DNA of 64,000 nucleotides from Pseudomonas sp. KNUC1026. GTDB taxonomy: Bacteria; Pseudomonadota; Gammaproteobacteria; Pseudomonadales; Pseudomonadaceae. Positions 18,063-27,119 of the stretch are shown one piece after another. Under the pieces are notes generated by a model. The model was not told where the DNA came from, did no database searches, and saw only the letters and a list, made by a program, of their open reading frames with translations. Position 1 is the first letter of the stretch, and each line of letters starts with the position of its first letter. Position numbers and translations under genes: made by a program. The stretch lies in NCBI RefSeq assembly GCF_021650705.1, contig NZ_CP087138.1:2232001-2296000 (forward strand), given 5' to 3'.

Positions 18063-19450
18063 ATGAGCGCCCGCAACCTGAGCCAATGGCAAGACTACGT
18101 CCGGGATTGCCTGGACTTCCGCCCCGTCGAAGGGGTCTATCGCGTCGCCCGCGACATCTTCACCGAGCCTGAGCTGTTCGACCTGGAGATGGAGCTGATT
18201 TTCGAGAAGCAGTGGATCTACGCCTGCCACGAAAGCGAAATCGCCAAGCCCAACGACTTCATCACGATGCGCGCCGGGCGCCAGCCGATGATCATCACCC
18301 GCGATGGCAACGGTGAGCTGCACGCACTGATCAACGCCTGCCAGCACCGCGGCGCCACCCTGACGCGCCACGGTGCAGGCAACCAATCCACCTTCACCTG
18401 CCCGTTCCATGCCTGGTGCTACAAGAGCGACGGCCGCCTGGTGAAGGTCAAGGCCCCCGGCGAATACCCCGAAGGCTTCGACAAGGCCACCCGTGGCCTG
18501 CGCAAGGCGCGCATCGAGAGCTACAAGGGTTTCGTGTTCATCAGCCTGAACACCCACGCCAGCGACTCGCTGCAAGACTTCCTCGGCGATGCACGGATCT
18601 TTTTCGACATGATGGTGGCGCAGTCGCCCACCGGTGAACTGGAGGTGCTGGCAGGCAAGTCCACCTACACCTACGACGGCAACTGGAAACTGCAGAACGA
18701 GAACGGCCTGGACGGTTACCACGTGTCGACCGTGCACTACAACTACGTGTCCACGGTGCAGCACCGCCAGCAGGTCAACGCCGAAAAGGGCCAGGGCGAC
18801 AGCACCCTGGACTACAGCAAGCTGGGCGCGGGCGACGCCGAAACCGACGACGGCTGGTTCAGCTTCCACAATGGCCACAGCGTGCTGTTCAGCGACATGC
18901 CCAACCCCACCGTGCGCCCCGGCTACGCCAGCGTCATGCCACGGTTGATCGAGGAGCACGGCCAGGTCCGCGCCGAGTGGATGATGCATCGCCTGCGCAA
19001 CCTGAACATCTACCCCAGCCTGTTCTTCATGGACCAGATCAGCTCGCAGTTGCGCATCGTGCGCCCAGTGGCCTGGAACAAGACCGAAGTCACCAGCCAG
19101 TGCATCGGAGTCAAGGGCGAGTCTGCGGCCGACCGGCGCAATCGCATCCGCCAGTTCGAGGATTTCTTCAACGTCTGGGCATGGGCACGCCGGACGACCT
19201 GGTGGAATTCCGTGAACAGCAGCGTGGCTTCCAGGCGCGCCTGGAGCGCTGGAGCGACATCTCCCGCGGCCATCACCGCTGGGCCGAGGGCGCCACGCCC
19301 AACAGCGAAGCGCTGGGCATCCAGCCGGTGCTGACCGGCCGCGAATTCACTCACGAAGGGCTCTACGTCAACCAGCACGGCACCTGGCAGCGCCTGCTGC
19401 TCGAGGGGCTGGCCCGCCAGGCGCTGCAACCGAAGGAGGCCCAGGCATGA
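18063..19450 (+). CDS. antA: Anthranilate 1,2-dioxygenase large (alpha) subunit (single frameshift)
   Basis: Catalytic subunit of the Rieske dioxygenase that converts anthranilate to catechol with release of CO2 and ammonia. The Rieske ligands are in CQHRG (Cys93, His95) and CPFHAWCY (Cys113, His116). The mononuclear iron site is NENGLDGYHVSTVHYN. The N-terminus (MSARNLSQWQDYVRDCLDF) and the diverged iron-sulfur region fit AntA rather than benzoate BenA. The frame breaks at about 19175 (FFNV then G(M)GTPDDLVEFRE); one lost base restores about 462 residues. Its stop overlaps antB (ATGA), so the genes are translationally coupled. Confidence 0.88.
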
Positions 19451-19938
19451 ACCTCAACCTTCACTTCAGCATCGAGCAATTCCTGCTGCACAAGGCCGAA
19501 CTCTGCGACGCTCAGGACTGGGACGCCTACCTTGAGCTGTTCGATCCGGACAGCGAGTTCCATCTGCCGCAATGGGAAAGCGAACACCGCTACGTCCAGG
19601 ACCCCAACCAGGGCCTGTCGTACATCTACTACGAAGACCGCTCGGGCCTGGAAGACCGGGTGTTCCGCCTGCGCACCGGCAAGTCTGCGGCGTCCACACC
19701 GCTGCCGCGCACCCTGCATCAGATCAGCAACCTGCGGGTGCGCGCGCTTGAGAATGAGCAGTTCGAAGCCCGCGTGGTCTGGCACACGCTGTACGCCCGG
19801 CAAGGCCGCCAGGGCAGCTTCTTCGGCCATTGCACCTACCTGCTGCGCCAGGACGGCGAGCACTTTCGCATCCGCCGCAAGCACGTGGTGCTGCTCAACG
19901 ACACCATCGATTCCGTGCTGGATTTCTACCACCTCTGA
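19447..19938 (+). CDS. antB: Anthranilate 1,2-dioxygenase small (beta) subunit
   Basis: A 163-residue beta subunit of the hydroxylase component. It has the family pattern IEQFLLHKAELCDAQDWD, DPDSEFHLPQW, GLEDRVFRLRTGKSAAST and the C-terminal LLNDTIDSVLDFYHL. The length and these blocks agree with AntB. It begins inside the antA stop codon and is followed 11 bases later by antC. Confidence 0.93.
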   Translation: MNLNLHFSIEQFLLHKAELCDAQDWDAYLELFDPDSEFHLPQWESEHRYVQDPNQGLSYIYYEDRSGLEDRVFRLRTGKSAASTPLPRTLHQISNLRVRALENEQFEARVVWHTLYARQGRQGSFFGHCTYLLRQDGEHFRIRRKHVVLLNDTIDSVLDFYHL

Positions 19939-19949
19939 GGGCTGCCCAG

Positions 19950-20984
19950 ATGACCCATAACGTTGCCCTCAGTTTTGCCGACGGCAAGACATTGTTCATT
20001 GCGGTCAAGCCTGGCGAGCTGCTGCTCGATGCTGCCCTGCGCCAGGGCATCAGCCTGCCGCTGGACTGCCGCGAAGGGGTGTGCGGCACCTGCCATGGCC
20101 GCTGCGAATCCGGCCGCTACGAGCAGGAGTACGTCGACGACGAAGCCCTCAGCGCCGGCGACCTGGCCCAGCGCAAGATGCTCGCCTGCCAGACCCGCGT
20201 GCAGTCCGACGCCACGTTCTATTTCGACCACGACTCCAGCCACTGCCATGCCGGTGAGCCGCTGCGCTTGCAGAGCACGGTGCTGCGGGCCGAACAGGTG
20301 TCGGCCAGCACGGCCATTCTGCACCTCGATGCCAGCGCCCAGGCCGATACCCTGCAGTTCCTGCCGGGCCAGTACGCCCGCCTGCAGGTGCCGGGCACCG
20401 ATCAGTGGCGCGCCTACTCCTTCGCCAACCGGCCCAATGCCGGCAACCAGTTGCAGTTCCTGATCCGCCTGCTGCCGGACGGGGTGATGAGCAACTTCCT
20501 GCGTGAAGACTGCGTGCCTGGCCTGACCATGCAGCTGGAGGCACCGTTGGGCAGCTTCTACCTGCGCCAGGTCGAACGGCCGCTGGTGATGGTGGCAGGC
20601 GGCACGGGGCTTTCGGCCTTCCTCGGCATGCTCGACGAGATCGCCGAGCGCGGCGGTTGCACGCACCCGATCCAGCTGTTCTATGGCGTGAACCAGGAAG
20701 CCGACCTGTGCGAGACCGCGCGCCTTGAAGCGCTGTGCCAACGCATCCCGGGCTTCGAGTTCACCCCGGTGGTGAGCCAGCCCGGCGCGGGCTGGAGCGG
20801 GCGCAGCGGCTACATCCACGAGCACTTCGACGCCGCGCGCCTCAACGCCGAACCCTTCGACATGTACCTGTGCGGCCCACCGCCGATGGTGGAAGCGGTG
20901 AAAGGCTGGGTCGCCGACCAGGCACCAGGCCAGGTGCAGATCTACGCCGAGAAATTCCTGCAAAGCGCAACCACCCGAGCTTGA
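19950..20984 (+). CDS. antC: Anthranilate 1,2-dioxygenase reductase
   Basis: Electron-transfer component, about 344 residues, passing electrons from NADH to the AntAB Rieske centre. Domains in order: plant-type [2Fe-2S] ferredoxin (CREGVCGTCHGRC and a later ACQ), FAD-binding barrel (RAYSFAN), and NAD-binding domain (GGTGLSAFLG, CGPPPMVEAVK). Intact, in operon with antAB, 32 bases before catA. Confidence 0.93.
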   Translation: MTHNVALSFADGKTLFIAVKPGELLLDAALRQGISLPLDCREGVCGTCHGRCESGRYEQEYVDDEALSAGDLAQRKMLACQTRVQSDATFYFDHDSSHCHAGEPLRLQSTVLRAEQVSASTAILHLDASAQADTLQFLPGQYARLQVPGTDQWRAYSFANRPNAGNQLQFLIRLLPDGVMSNFLREDCVPGLTMQLEAPLGSFYLRQVERPLVMVAGGTGLSAFLGMLDEIAERGGCTHPIQLFYGVNQEADLCETARLEALCQRIPGFEFTPVVSQPGAGWSGRSGYIHEHFDAARLNAEPFDMYLCGPPPMVEAVKGWVADQAPGQVQIYAEKFLQSATTRA

Positions 20985-21016
20985 CCAGAACAATCACAAC
21001 AACAGAGGTACACACC

Positions 21017-21942
21017 ATGACCGTAGCCATTTCCCAGAACGCCGAGATACAGCGCTTTTTCGAAGAAGCCGCCGGCTACCGCAACGCAGGCGGCAACCCG
21101 CGGCTCAAAAGCATCATCCTGCGGGTGCTGCAAGACGCTGCGCGGCTGATCGAGGATTTGCAGATCAGCGACGACGAATTCTGGACCGCCGTGGACTACC
21201 TCAACCGCCTCGGTGGCCAGAGCGAGGCCGGGCTGCTGGTGGCAGGGCTGGGCCTGGAGCACTTCTCGACCTGCTCGCCGATACCCGGGACGCCGAGGCC
21301 GGCCGGCTCGGTGGCACGCCGCGCACCATCGAGGGGCCGCTGTATGTGGCCGGCTCGCCAATGGCCGAGGGCGAAGTGCGGATGGACGACGGCAGCGAGG
21401 ACGGCAAGGCGACAGTGATGTTCCTCGACGGCCAGGTACTGGGCCTGGACGGCACGCCGATTGCCGGCGCCATCGTCGATCTGTGGCATGCCAACACCAA
21501 GGGCACCTACTCCTACTTCGACTCCACCCAGTCCGAATACAACCTGCGCCGGCGCATCATCACCGATGCCGAGGGCCGTTACCGCGCCCGCAGCATCGTG
21601 CCCAGCGGCTATGGCTGCAACCCGCAAGGCCCCACTCAGCAGTGCCTGAGCCAGCTGGGCCGCCACGGCCAGCGCCCGGCACATGTGCACTTCTTCATCT
21701 CGGCACCGGGCTATCGGCACCTGACGACCCAGATCAACCTGTCCGGTGACCGCTACCTGTGGGACGACTTCGCCTACGCCACCCGCGATGGGTTGATTGG
21801 AGAATTGACCTTCAGCGAGGGCGGCCCGAACGGGGTGAACGGACGCTGCGCGCAGATGACCTTCGACTTCACCTTGCAGCCGGCCATCGATGCAGAGGAT
21901 CAGGCACGCAGCCAGCGGCCTCGGGCGTTGCAGGCGCATTGA
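21017..21942 (+). CDS. catA: Catechol 1,2-dioxygenase (single frameshift)
   Basis: Non-haem Fe(III) intradiol dioxygenase that cleaves catechol to cis,cis-muconate. Iron ligands are recognisable as the tyrosines in EGPLYVAGSP and VPSGYGCNP and the histidines in RPAHVHFF. The helical N-terminus (AEIQRFFEEAAGYRNAGGN) is typical of CatA dimers. The frame breaks at about 21262, where EHF is followed one frame over by LDLLADTRDAEA. One lost C in a CC pair restores about 308 residues. It is last of antABC-catA, giving direct anthranilate-to-muconate conversion from one transcript. There is no benD-like diol dehydrogenase, consistent with anthranilate rather than benzoate as substrate. Confidence 0.9.
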
Positions 21943-22009
21943 TCGGCAGTTCTGCCGTTATGAAACCGGCGGTTCGGGACCCTGAACCGCCGCGATCTGC
22001 CGGCTGGCG

Positions 22010-23430
22010 TCAGCGGTCGAAATAACCCGCCAGGCTCAACAATCCCTCCGACTGGCGCATCAACTCGCCACTCACCCCCTCTGCCACCTTCGCCTGCTCC
22101 ACGCTGCGCCCGATGGCCTGGACATTGCCCTGCAACTGCTCATCCAGCAGCTGCACCACCTGCTCCTGCTCATGCATCGCCACGGCGATCTGCTGTCCAA
22201 GGCTGTCGACACACTGGAGTCGTCCGGCGACCGCGCTCAGGGCCCTGCCAACCTCCTGCACCTGGCCGGCACCCGCCCGAGCCAGCTCCTCGCACTGCCG
22301 GGCAATCTCGCGGTTACGCCCATTGGCCTGCTCCAGGCGCTCCAGCAGTGGCCGAATGCGCGCCGTGGCGTCCTGAGTCCGGGCTGCCAACTGCCGCACT
22401 TCGTCAGCCACCACGCTGAACCCGCGCCCCGCTTCACCGGCACGGGCAGCTTCGATGGCGGCATTGAGCGCCAGCAGGTTGGTCTGACTGGCAATGGCAT
22501 CGATCAGGCTGGTGAAGCCGCCAATGGCTTCTACCTCCTGCGCCACCTCTCGGGCCGCGCGGGCACTGGAACCGATGGCCTGCTCCAGCGTGCCAAGCGC
22601 CTCCCCGCCTCCAGCGCCTGTCGCTGGCCGCCATTGGCCAAGGTGCTGGCCTCGCTGGTAGATTGGCTGGCGACCTGAACATTGCGCGTCACTTCCTGGA
22701 TGGTCGCCGCCAGCTCATGCAACGCCGTGGCCACCTGCTGATTGGCCTCGCGTTGGCGGTCAAGTTGCAGTGCCTCGTCGCGGATCATCACGGCCATGTC
22801 CCCGGCCTGCCCGCCCAGCCCGGCGCCAGCGCCAGCGATACGCACCAGTGCCGCGTGCAGGCGCCGTTGTTCACTGCGCAGGCCCCAGGCAACCCGGGCC
22901 AGGCTGGCGGGCCGCTGGAGAAAACCGGCCAGCCAAGGGTCGGCGCACACCTTCAGGTGGCCCTCCAGCAGTTCGGCAATCCGCCGCCGCAACAGCAGTT
23001 GCGGCATCAGGCTGCCGAGTGCTGCGCAGATCGCGCGCCACCAGGCCGCCCCGCCCGGCGCGCCATACCGAGCGATGAGCCGGTAGCCCCGGCGCGCCTG
23101 CTCGATGCCTGCATCGTCCAACGGCAGGTACACTGCCCCGTAACCGCTGATCCCCGTGGCTCCGTGCACCGGTTTGATGTAGAGCTCCAGCCACAGTTCG
23201 TCCCCGTCGCCACGCCGATGGCACAGCGGTCCAAGCCAGGGCCGGCCGCGGCCGAGGGTGTGATGAAGGTGCTCGACCAGGCGGTGTGGCACCTGCCGAT
23301 GCAGCAGCTCATCGAGGCACAATTGCTGTGCGGCCGCCGCCGTCAGCCCGTGGGCCTGGCAGAACGCGTCGTTGGAAAAGACCAACCGCCCTTGCAGGTC
23401 GGTTCGGCAGATCAATGCATCCAGCTCCAT
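22010..23430 (-). CDS. PAS-domain methyl-accepting chemotaxis protein (single frameshift)
   Basis: Energy-taxis or aromatic chemoreceptor. The N-terminal PAS domain ([34 protein letters not shown]) resembles Aer. A weakly hydrophobic linker ([17 protein letters not shown]) is followed by a helical signalling region with the receptor hairpin tip [20 protein letters not shown] and [15 protein letters not shown]. The ATG at 23430 follows GGAGGAAGTGCC. The frame breaks at about 22600; one base restores about 473 residues. Placed between catA and the indole-type operon, so probably a taxis receptor for the aromatic substrate or for the redox change its oxidation causes. It lies beyond the operon terminator and may have its own promoter. 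Confidence 0.8.
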
Positions 23431-23442
23431 GGCACTTCCTCC

Positions 23443-23471
23443 AAAAAAAGGCCTGCCACTCAGGGCAGGCC
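23443..23471 (-). terminator. Intrinsic terminator of the porin-monooxygenase operon
   Basis: On the minus strand, stem GGCCTGCC / GGCAGGCC with a 6-base loop followed by seven T residues (A-tract 23443-23449 on the plus strand). It lies just after the porin stop and before the chemoreceptor start, and would separate the two. Confidence 0.8.
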
Positions 23472-23505
23472 AGACGCTGATCAACGGGTGCGCCCTGGGC
23501 GCCGA

Positions 23506-24437
23506 TCAGAAGTGATGGATGTACCGCACCTGCAGCCGCGAGCCGTCCGGGCGGTTTTCCACGTCCTGCTCGAAATAGGCGTTGAACACCAGGTGATCGT
23601 CCCTGGAGAAGCTGTACATCGCCCCCGGCCCGATGGCCCAGACCTTTTCCCGGCGTCCGGCCACCTCGTGGCCGTCGACCCGGTGTCGCTGATCTGCCTG
23701 AGCCAGTAGCCGTTGATGCCCAGACGCAGTTGCGGGGTGATTGCGTAGTCGGTGGCGAAGTTGGCGTGCAGGGCCTGGCCGGCCTGGATGTCGCTGGCGT
23801 CGCCGAAGCTGTAGCCGGGGTCGTGGTTCTTGAAGTTGTAGAGGTAGTGGGCGCGCACCGAGGCCGTCCACTTCGGGGTGAACCAGTAGGTCGCCGCCCA
23901 GTACGGGTTGAATGACACCGCGTTGTTGCCGGGGTTGATGTCCTTTTTGTCGCTGTACTCGCCGGTGGGCAGGTTGACCTGCAATTCGATGCGGTGCACG
24001 AAACGCGGGCCGTCCTTGCCCATGATCGGGTCGAACTGGATGAACGGGCCGATCAGCCAGTCGCCCACCCCGCCCTGGCTCTTGAGGGCTGCATTGTCCA
24101 GCCCATCGTCGACCTTCATTTTGGTGACGATGGGTAACACCGTGTTCAAACCGAGGCTGGCGTTGCCCAAGCGCAGGCCCGAGAGATAACTGACCTGGGT
24201 GACGGCGACCTGATAGTCCAGCTCGGTTTTGGGCAGGCCGAGCTTGTCGCCGTTCCTGTCCACCAGGCGATTGGCGCTGTAGTTCTGAAAGTACTGCTGC
24301 AGGTACCAGCCCTGCCCCGCTGGCAGGCCGCCGTCGAGAAAGCTGGTGAGGCCGAGGTTGACCACCGGCAGGTCGTAGGCGTGGGCGGCACCGCTGCCCA
24401 GGGCGAGAACGCAGGCCAGGTTACGGACATTGTGCAT
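23506..24437 (-). CDS. Outer-membrane MetA-pathway/SphA-type transport protein (single frameshift)
   Basis: Predicted beta-barrel of about 310 residues with signal peptide MHNVRNLACVLALGSGAAHA. Alternating aromatic strands are visible (GWYLQQYFQNYSANRL, FNPYWAATYWFTPKW, HYLYNFKNHDPGYSFGD) and the C-terminus VRYIHHF ends in the aromatic residue expected of an outer-membrane barrel. The family occurs in many aromatic-degradation clusters and is thought to aid uptake of hydrophobic substrates. The frame breaks at about 23680, continuing as AGRREKVWAIGPGAMYSF. Last gene of the minus-strand operon. Confidence 0.75.
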
Positions 24438-24473
24438 GCAAGGCTCCTAGTGTTGTTTTTGGAGGCAGGAGGC

Positions 24474-25007
24474 TCAAGCGCCGAGTTCGGGGTGCGCGAC
24501 GGCAACCCGGTATTGCCCGGCGTGGAAGACCAGCGGTTCTCCACCGCTGTGTCGGTAGTGCTCGATTTCACCGAGGAAGATCAGGTGGTCGCCGCCTTCG
24601 TACTGGGTGAGGTTGCGGCACACCAGCGAGGCGATGGCGCCGTCGAGCAGCGCCACCCCCGCCGTGGCCTCGACATGCTCGATACCGGCGAACTTGTCCG
24701 CCGACGGCCGCGCAAAGTGACCGGAAAGGCCGTGCTGGTCACTGCCCAGCACGTTGATGGCGAAGTGGCTGGCGGCGACGAAGTCGTTCACGCTCGGTGA
24801 GGTGCGCGCCAGGCTCCAGAGCACCAGCGGCGGGTCCAGGGACACCGAGGAAAACGAATTGGCGGTCATGCCGACCTTGCGCCCGTCGGCGCCGCGTGTG
24901 GTGATCACGGTAACGCCGGTGGCGAACTGGCCGAGCAGGTTGCGCAGGGCGCGGGGCTCGCTGCTGTCAGCGGCGAGCAGGTCGAGCGGCAGTTGTATTG
25001 CGTTCAT
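24474..25007 (-). CDS. Flavin reductase of a two-component monooxygenase (IifD/StyB-like)
   Basis: A 177-residue flavin:NAD(P)H reductase of the HpaC/StyB family that supplies reduced FAD to the neighbouring monooxygenase. Conserved blocks are LLGQFATGVTVITTRGADG, GMTANSFSSVSLDPPLVLW and the C-terminal DHLIFLGEIEHYRHS. The ATG at 25007 (MNAIQLP) is chosen because AGGAG lies eight bases upstream; in-frame ATG and GTG at 25013 and 25016 are too close to it. It lies 12 bases after the monooxygenase gene, in the same operon. Confidence 0.88.
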   Translation of the reverse strand: MNAIQLPLDLLAADSSEPRALRNLLGQFATGVTVITTRGADGRKVGMTANSFSSVSLDPPLVLWSLARTSPSVNDFVAASHFAINVLGSDQHGLSGHFARPSADKFAGIEHVEATAGVALLDGAIASLVCRNLTQYEGGDHLIFLGEIEHYRHSGGEPLVFHAGQYRVAVAHPELGA

Positions 25008-25019
25008 ATCCATCACTCC

Positions 25020-26258
25020 TCAGGCAGCCACGGGCAAGCGTTCGGCGATGAAGGCCTGGCAGGCCTGGGCATCGAACCACCACGGCGCGAAGCGGCGCGG
25101 GTCGTCGAAGTTGTTGGCGATGGCCGAGGCCAGGGCTTGCGACTGGCCAGCGGCACCGAGCAGTTGCAACAGGTGCTCGGGCGGCGGCAGCAGCATGCTG
25201 TTGGTCCAGCCGACCACGTGCTGGGCGTAGTCCCAGTAGCGTTCGAAGGTCTGCTCCATCCACTGCGGGGTGAAAGGCTGGTCGCCGAGGGCGAGGATGG
25301 CGTCGAGGTAGACCTTGCTGCACTTGGCGGCGTTGTTGGAGCCTTGGCCAGTGATCGGGTCGTTGACCACCAGCGCATCGGCCATGCCGAACACCGGCAG
25401 GCCCGAGGGCAGCTCCAGCACCGGCTTGCGCACCATGGGCGTGAAGCGCCCGGCCAGCACGCCGCCGGCATCGGTCAACTCCACATGGCGGCAGCGCTCG
25501 GCTTCCCATGGCACATAGCGGCGCACCAGCTCCAGGCTGCGTTGCAGGTGCTGCTCGGGGGTCTGCACATCCTGCCAGCAGTCCATCGGGCCGCCGGGGA
25601 TGCCTTCGAAGACCATGATTTCGCACGGCCCGCTCAGGGTCAGCGCCGGGAACACGAAGTACTCACCGACCCCTGGGATGAGGTTGAAGGCGACCCGCGA
25701 GTACGGCGACATCGGCGTCATGCCCTTCACGTAGGTCAAGGCCAGGGCTCGCTGCGGCCGGTCGAAGCGGGTGCGCTCGGCATCCTTGGGGAACTGGTTG
25801 ACGATCTCGCCCTTGCCGGCTGCCAGCAGCACCAGGTCGTGGCTGGTGGCAAGGCGCTCCAGTTCGGCGATGCCGACGTCTTCGATCTTCAGCTCGCCGC
25901 CACGGCGGGCGAACTCAGCCATCCACGCCGGCATCTTCAGGCGCTGGTCCACCGCCTGGGCGTAACGCTCAAGGCGCGCGCTCCAGTCGATAGCCTTGCT
26001 GCCGGGCTGCTGCGGGTCGGGCACGGCCAGGCCGATGCCTTCCACGGCGGGGCACTGTTCTTCCCAGAAGTTCAGGCCCAGTTCGCGCTCGGTCTGCAAG
26101 GCGGTGTTGAACATGCACTGGCTGGACATGACCTTGCCGGCGCGGATCTGCTCGGCGGTGCGGTTGGTGGTGATGCTCACCTGGTAGCCCTTGGCAAGCA
26201 GCCCGAGGCCCAGTTGCAGGCCGGCTTGCCCGGCCCCGACGATAGCGATGCGACGCAT
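25020..26258 (-). CDS. FAD-dependent indole/styrene-type monooxygenase (IifC/StyA-like)
   Basis: A 412-residue group E flavoprotein monooxygenase that epoxidises an aromatic alkene. The FAD dinucleotide motif VGAGQAGLQLGLGL is at residues 7-20. SSQCMFNTALQTERELGLN, SRVAFNLIPGVGEYFVFPA and ITGQGSNNAAKCSKVYLDA are StyA-class blocks. The paired flavin reductase, the SDR and the DLH/SnoaL-like protein match, from memory, the iif indole-oxidation operon of Acinetobacter, in which this enzyme oxygenates indole. There is no styrene-oxide isomerase (StyC) or phenylacetaldehyde dehydrogenase here, and anthranilate-degrading genes lie alongside. Indole is therefore the favoured substrate. Confidence 0.8.
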   Translation of the reverse strand: MRRIAIVGAGQAGLQLGLGLLAKGYQVSITTNRTAEQIRAGKVMSSQCMFNTALQTERELGLNFWEEQCPAVEGIGLAVPDPQQPGSKAIDWSARLERYAQAVDQRLKMPAWMAEFARRGGELKIEDVGIAELERLATSHDLVLLAAGKGEIVNQFPKDAERTRFDRPQRALALTYVKGMTPMSPYSRVAFNLIPGVGEYFVFPALTLSGPCEIMVFEGIPGGPMDCWQDVQTPEQHLQRSLELVRRYVPWEAERCRHVELTDAGGVLAGRFTPMVRKPVLELPSGLPVFGMADALVVNDPITGQGSNNAAKCSKVYLDAILALGDQPFTPQWMEQTFERYWDYAQHVVGWTNSMLLPPPEHLLQLLGAAGQSQALASAIANNFDDPRRFAPWWFDAQACQAFIAERLPVAA

Positions 26259-26324
26259 GGAGTGTCTCCTGTTGTTCGAATGTCTTGAGGAAAAAGCCCG
26301 CGCACCCGGCGCGAGAAGAACCCG

Positions 26325-27116
26325 TTATTCGGCCAGCCGCGAAATCGCAGGCTGGTTGCGCTCCGGGCCCATGACCGAGTACCCGCCATCGACGGCGTAG
26401 TCCGCGCCGGTGACGAAGCTGGCCGCCGGTGAACAGAGAAACGCCACCACCTGGGCCACTTCGGCCGGGTCGCCGAGGCGCCCGAGCAGGTGATAGTCGG
26501 CGGCCACTCGGTCGGCCTTGGCGCGGTCGCCGCCACTGACCTCCGCGATCACCCGCGACCAGGTCCAGCCCGGCGACACCGAGTTGACCCGGATGCCATC
26601 AGCGGCAAGGTCCATGGCCATGCTCCGAGTCAGTTGCTGCAGGGCGGCCTTGGACACCGGGTACAGCCAGCGCCCGGTCTGGGCGCAGCCTGCGGAAATC
26701 GAGGTGAAATTGATCACCACGCCCCCCTGAGCCTTGAGGTCGGCGTGCACCGCGCGCACCAGTTGCACCGCCGACACCAGGTTGATGTCCAGCGCGCGCA
26801 GCCACTCGCTGCGATCAGAGGCGATGCCCTGATCGAGGTAGGTGCAGGCCAGGTTGATCACCAGGTCGATCCGGCCCCAGCGTCGGCGGACCTGCCCCAG
26901 CGCATCGCTGACGGCGGCATCGTCGGTGAGGTCCACCGCCACGAACAGGCCGCTGTCGGCGAAACCTGCCGCCACCTCGGCACCCCTGGGGTCGATATCC
27001 AGAAGCGCCACCCGGGCGCCAGCGGCGACGAGCGCCTCGGCCACGGCGGCACCGATCAAGGTCGCGCCGCCACTGATCAACGCCACCTTGCCTTCAAGGT
27101 TTTTGTGCAGGTTCAT
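26325..27116 (-). CDS. Short-chain dehydrogenase (IifA-like, dihydrodiol-type)
   Basis: A 263-residue classical SDR. The cofactor loop SGGATLIG is at residues 15-22. The catalytic triad residues are Ser139, Tyr152 and Lys156 (TSIS and YPVSK). An acidic residue after strand 2 (LLDIDPRG) favours NAD. In the proposed route it would oxidise the hydrated indole epoxide (cis-indole-2,3-dihydrodiol) to 3-hydroxyindolin-2-one. It lies between the monooxygenase gene and the DLH-type gene, three bases from the latter. A weak GC stem followed by TTTTT (26289-26317 region) separates it from the monooxygenase gene and could act as an attenuator. Confidence 0.8.
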   Translation of the reverse strand: MNLHKNLEGKVALISGGATLIGAAVAEALVAAGARVALLDIDPRGAEVAAGFADSGLFVAVDLTDDAAVSDALGQVRRRWGRIDLVINLACTYLDQGIASDRSEWLRALDINLVSAVQLVRAVHADLKAQGGVVINFTSISAGCAQTGRWLYPVSKAALQQLTRSMAMDLAADGIRVNSVSPGWTWSRVIAEVSGGDRAKADRVAADYHLLGRLGDPAEVAQVVAFLCSPAASFVTGADYAVDGGYSVMGPERNQPAISRLAE

Positions 27117-27119
27117 GGC

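Noticed and set aside
18063..20984. benABC (benzoate dioxygenase)
   Set aside because: The N-terminus of the large subunit, the 163-residue small subunit (RTGKSAAST, LLNDTIDSVLDFYHL) and the lack of benD fit anthranilate dioxygenase better.
26289..26317. Intrinsic terminator between the SDR and monooxygenase genes
   Set aside because: The GC stem is only about five base pairs and the genes are close and functionally linked; at most an attenuator.
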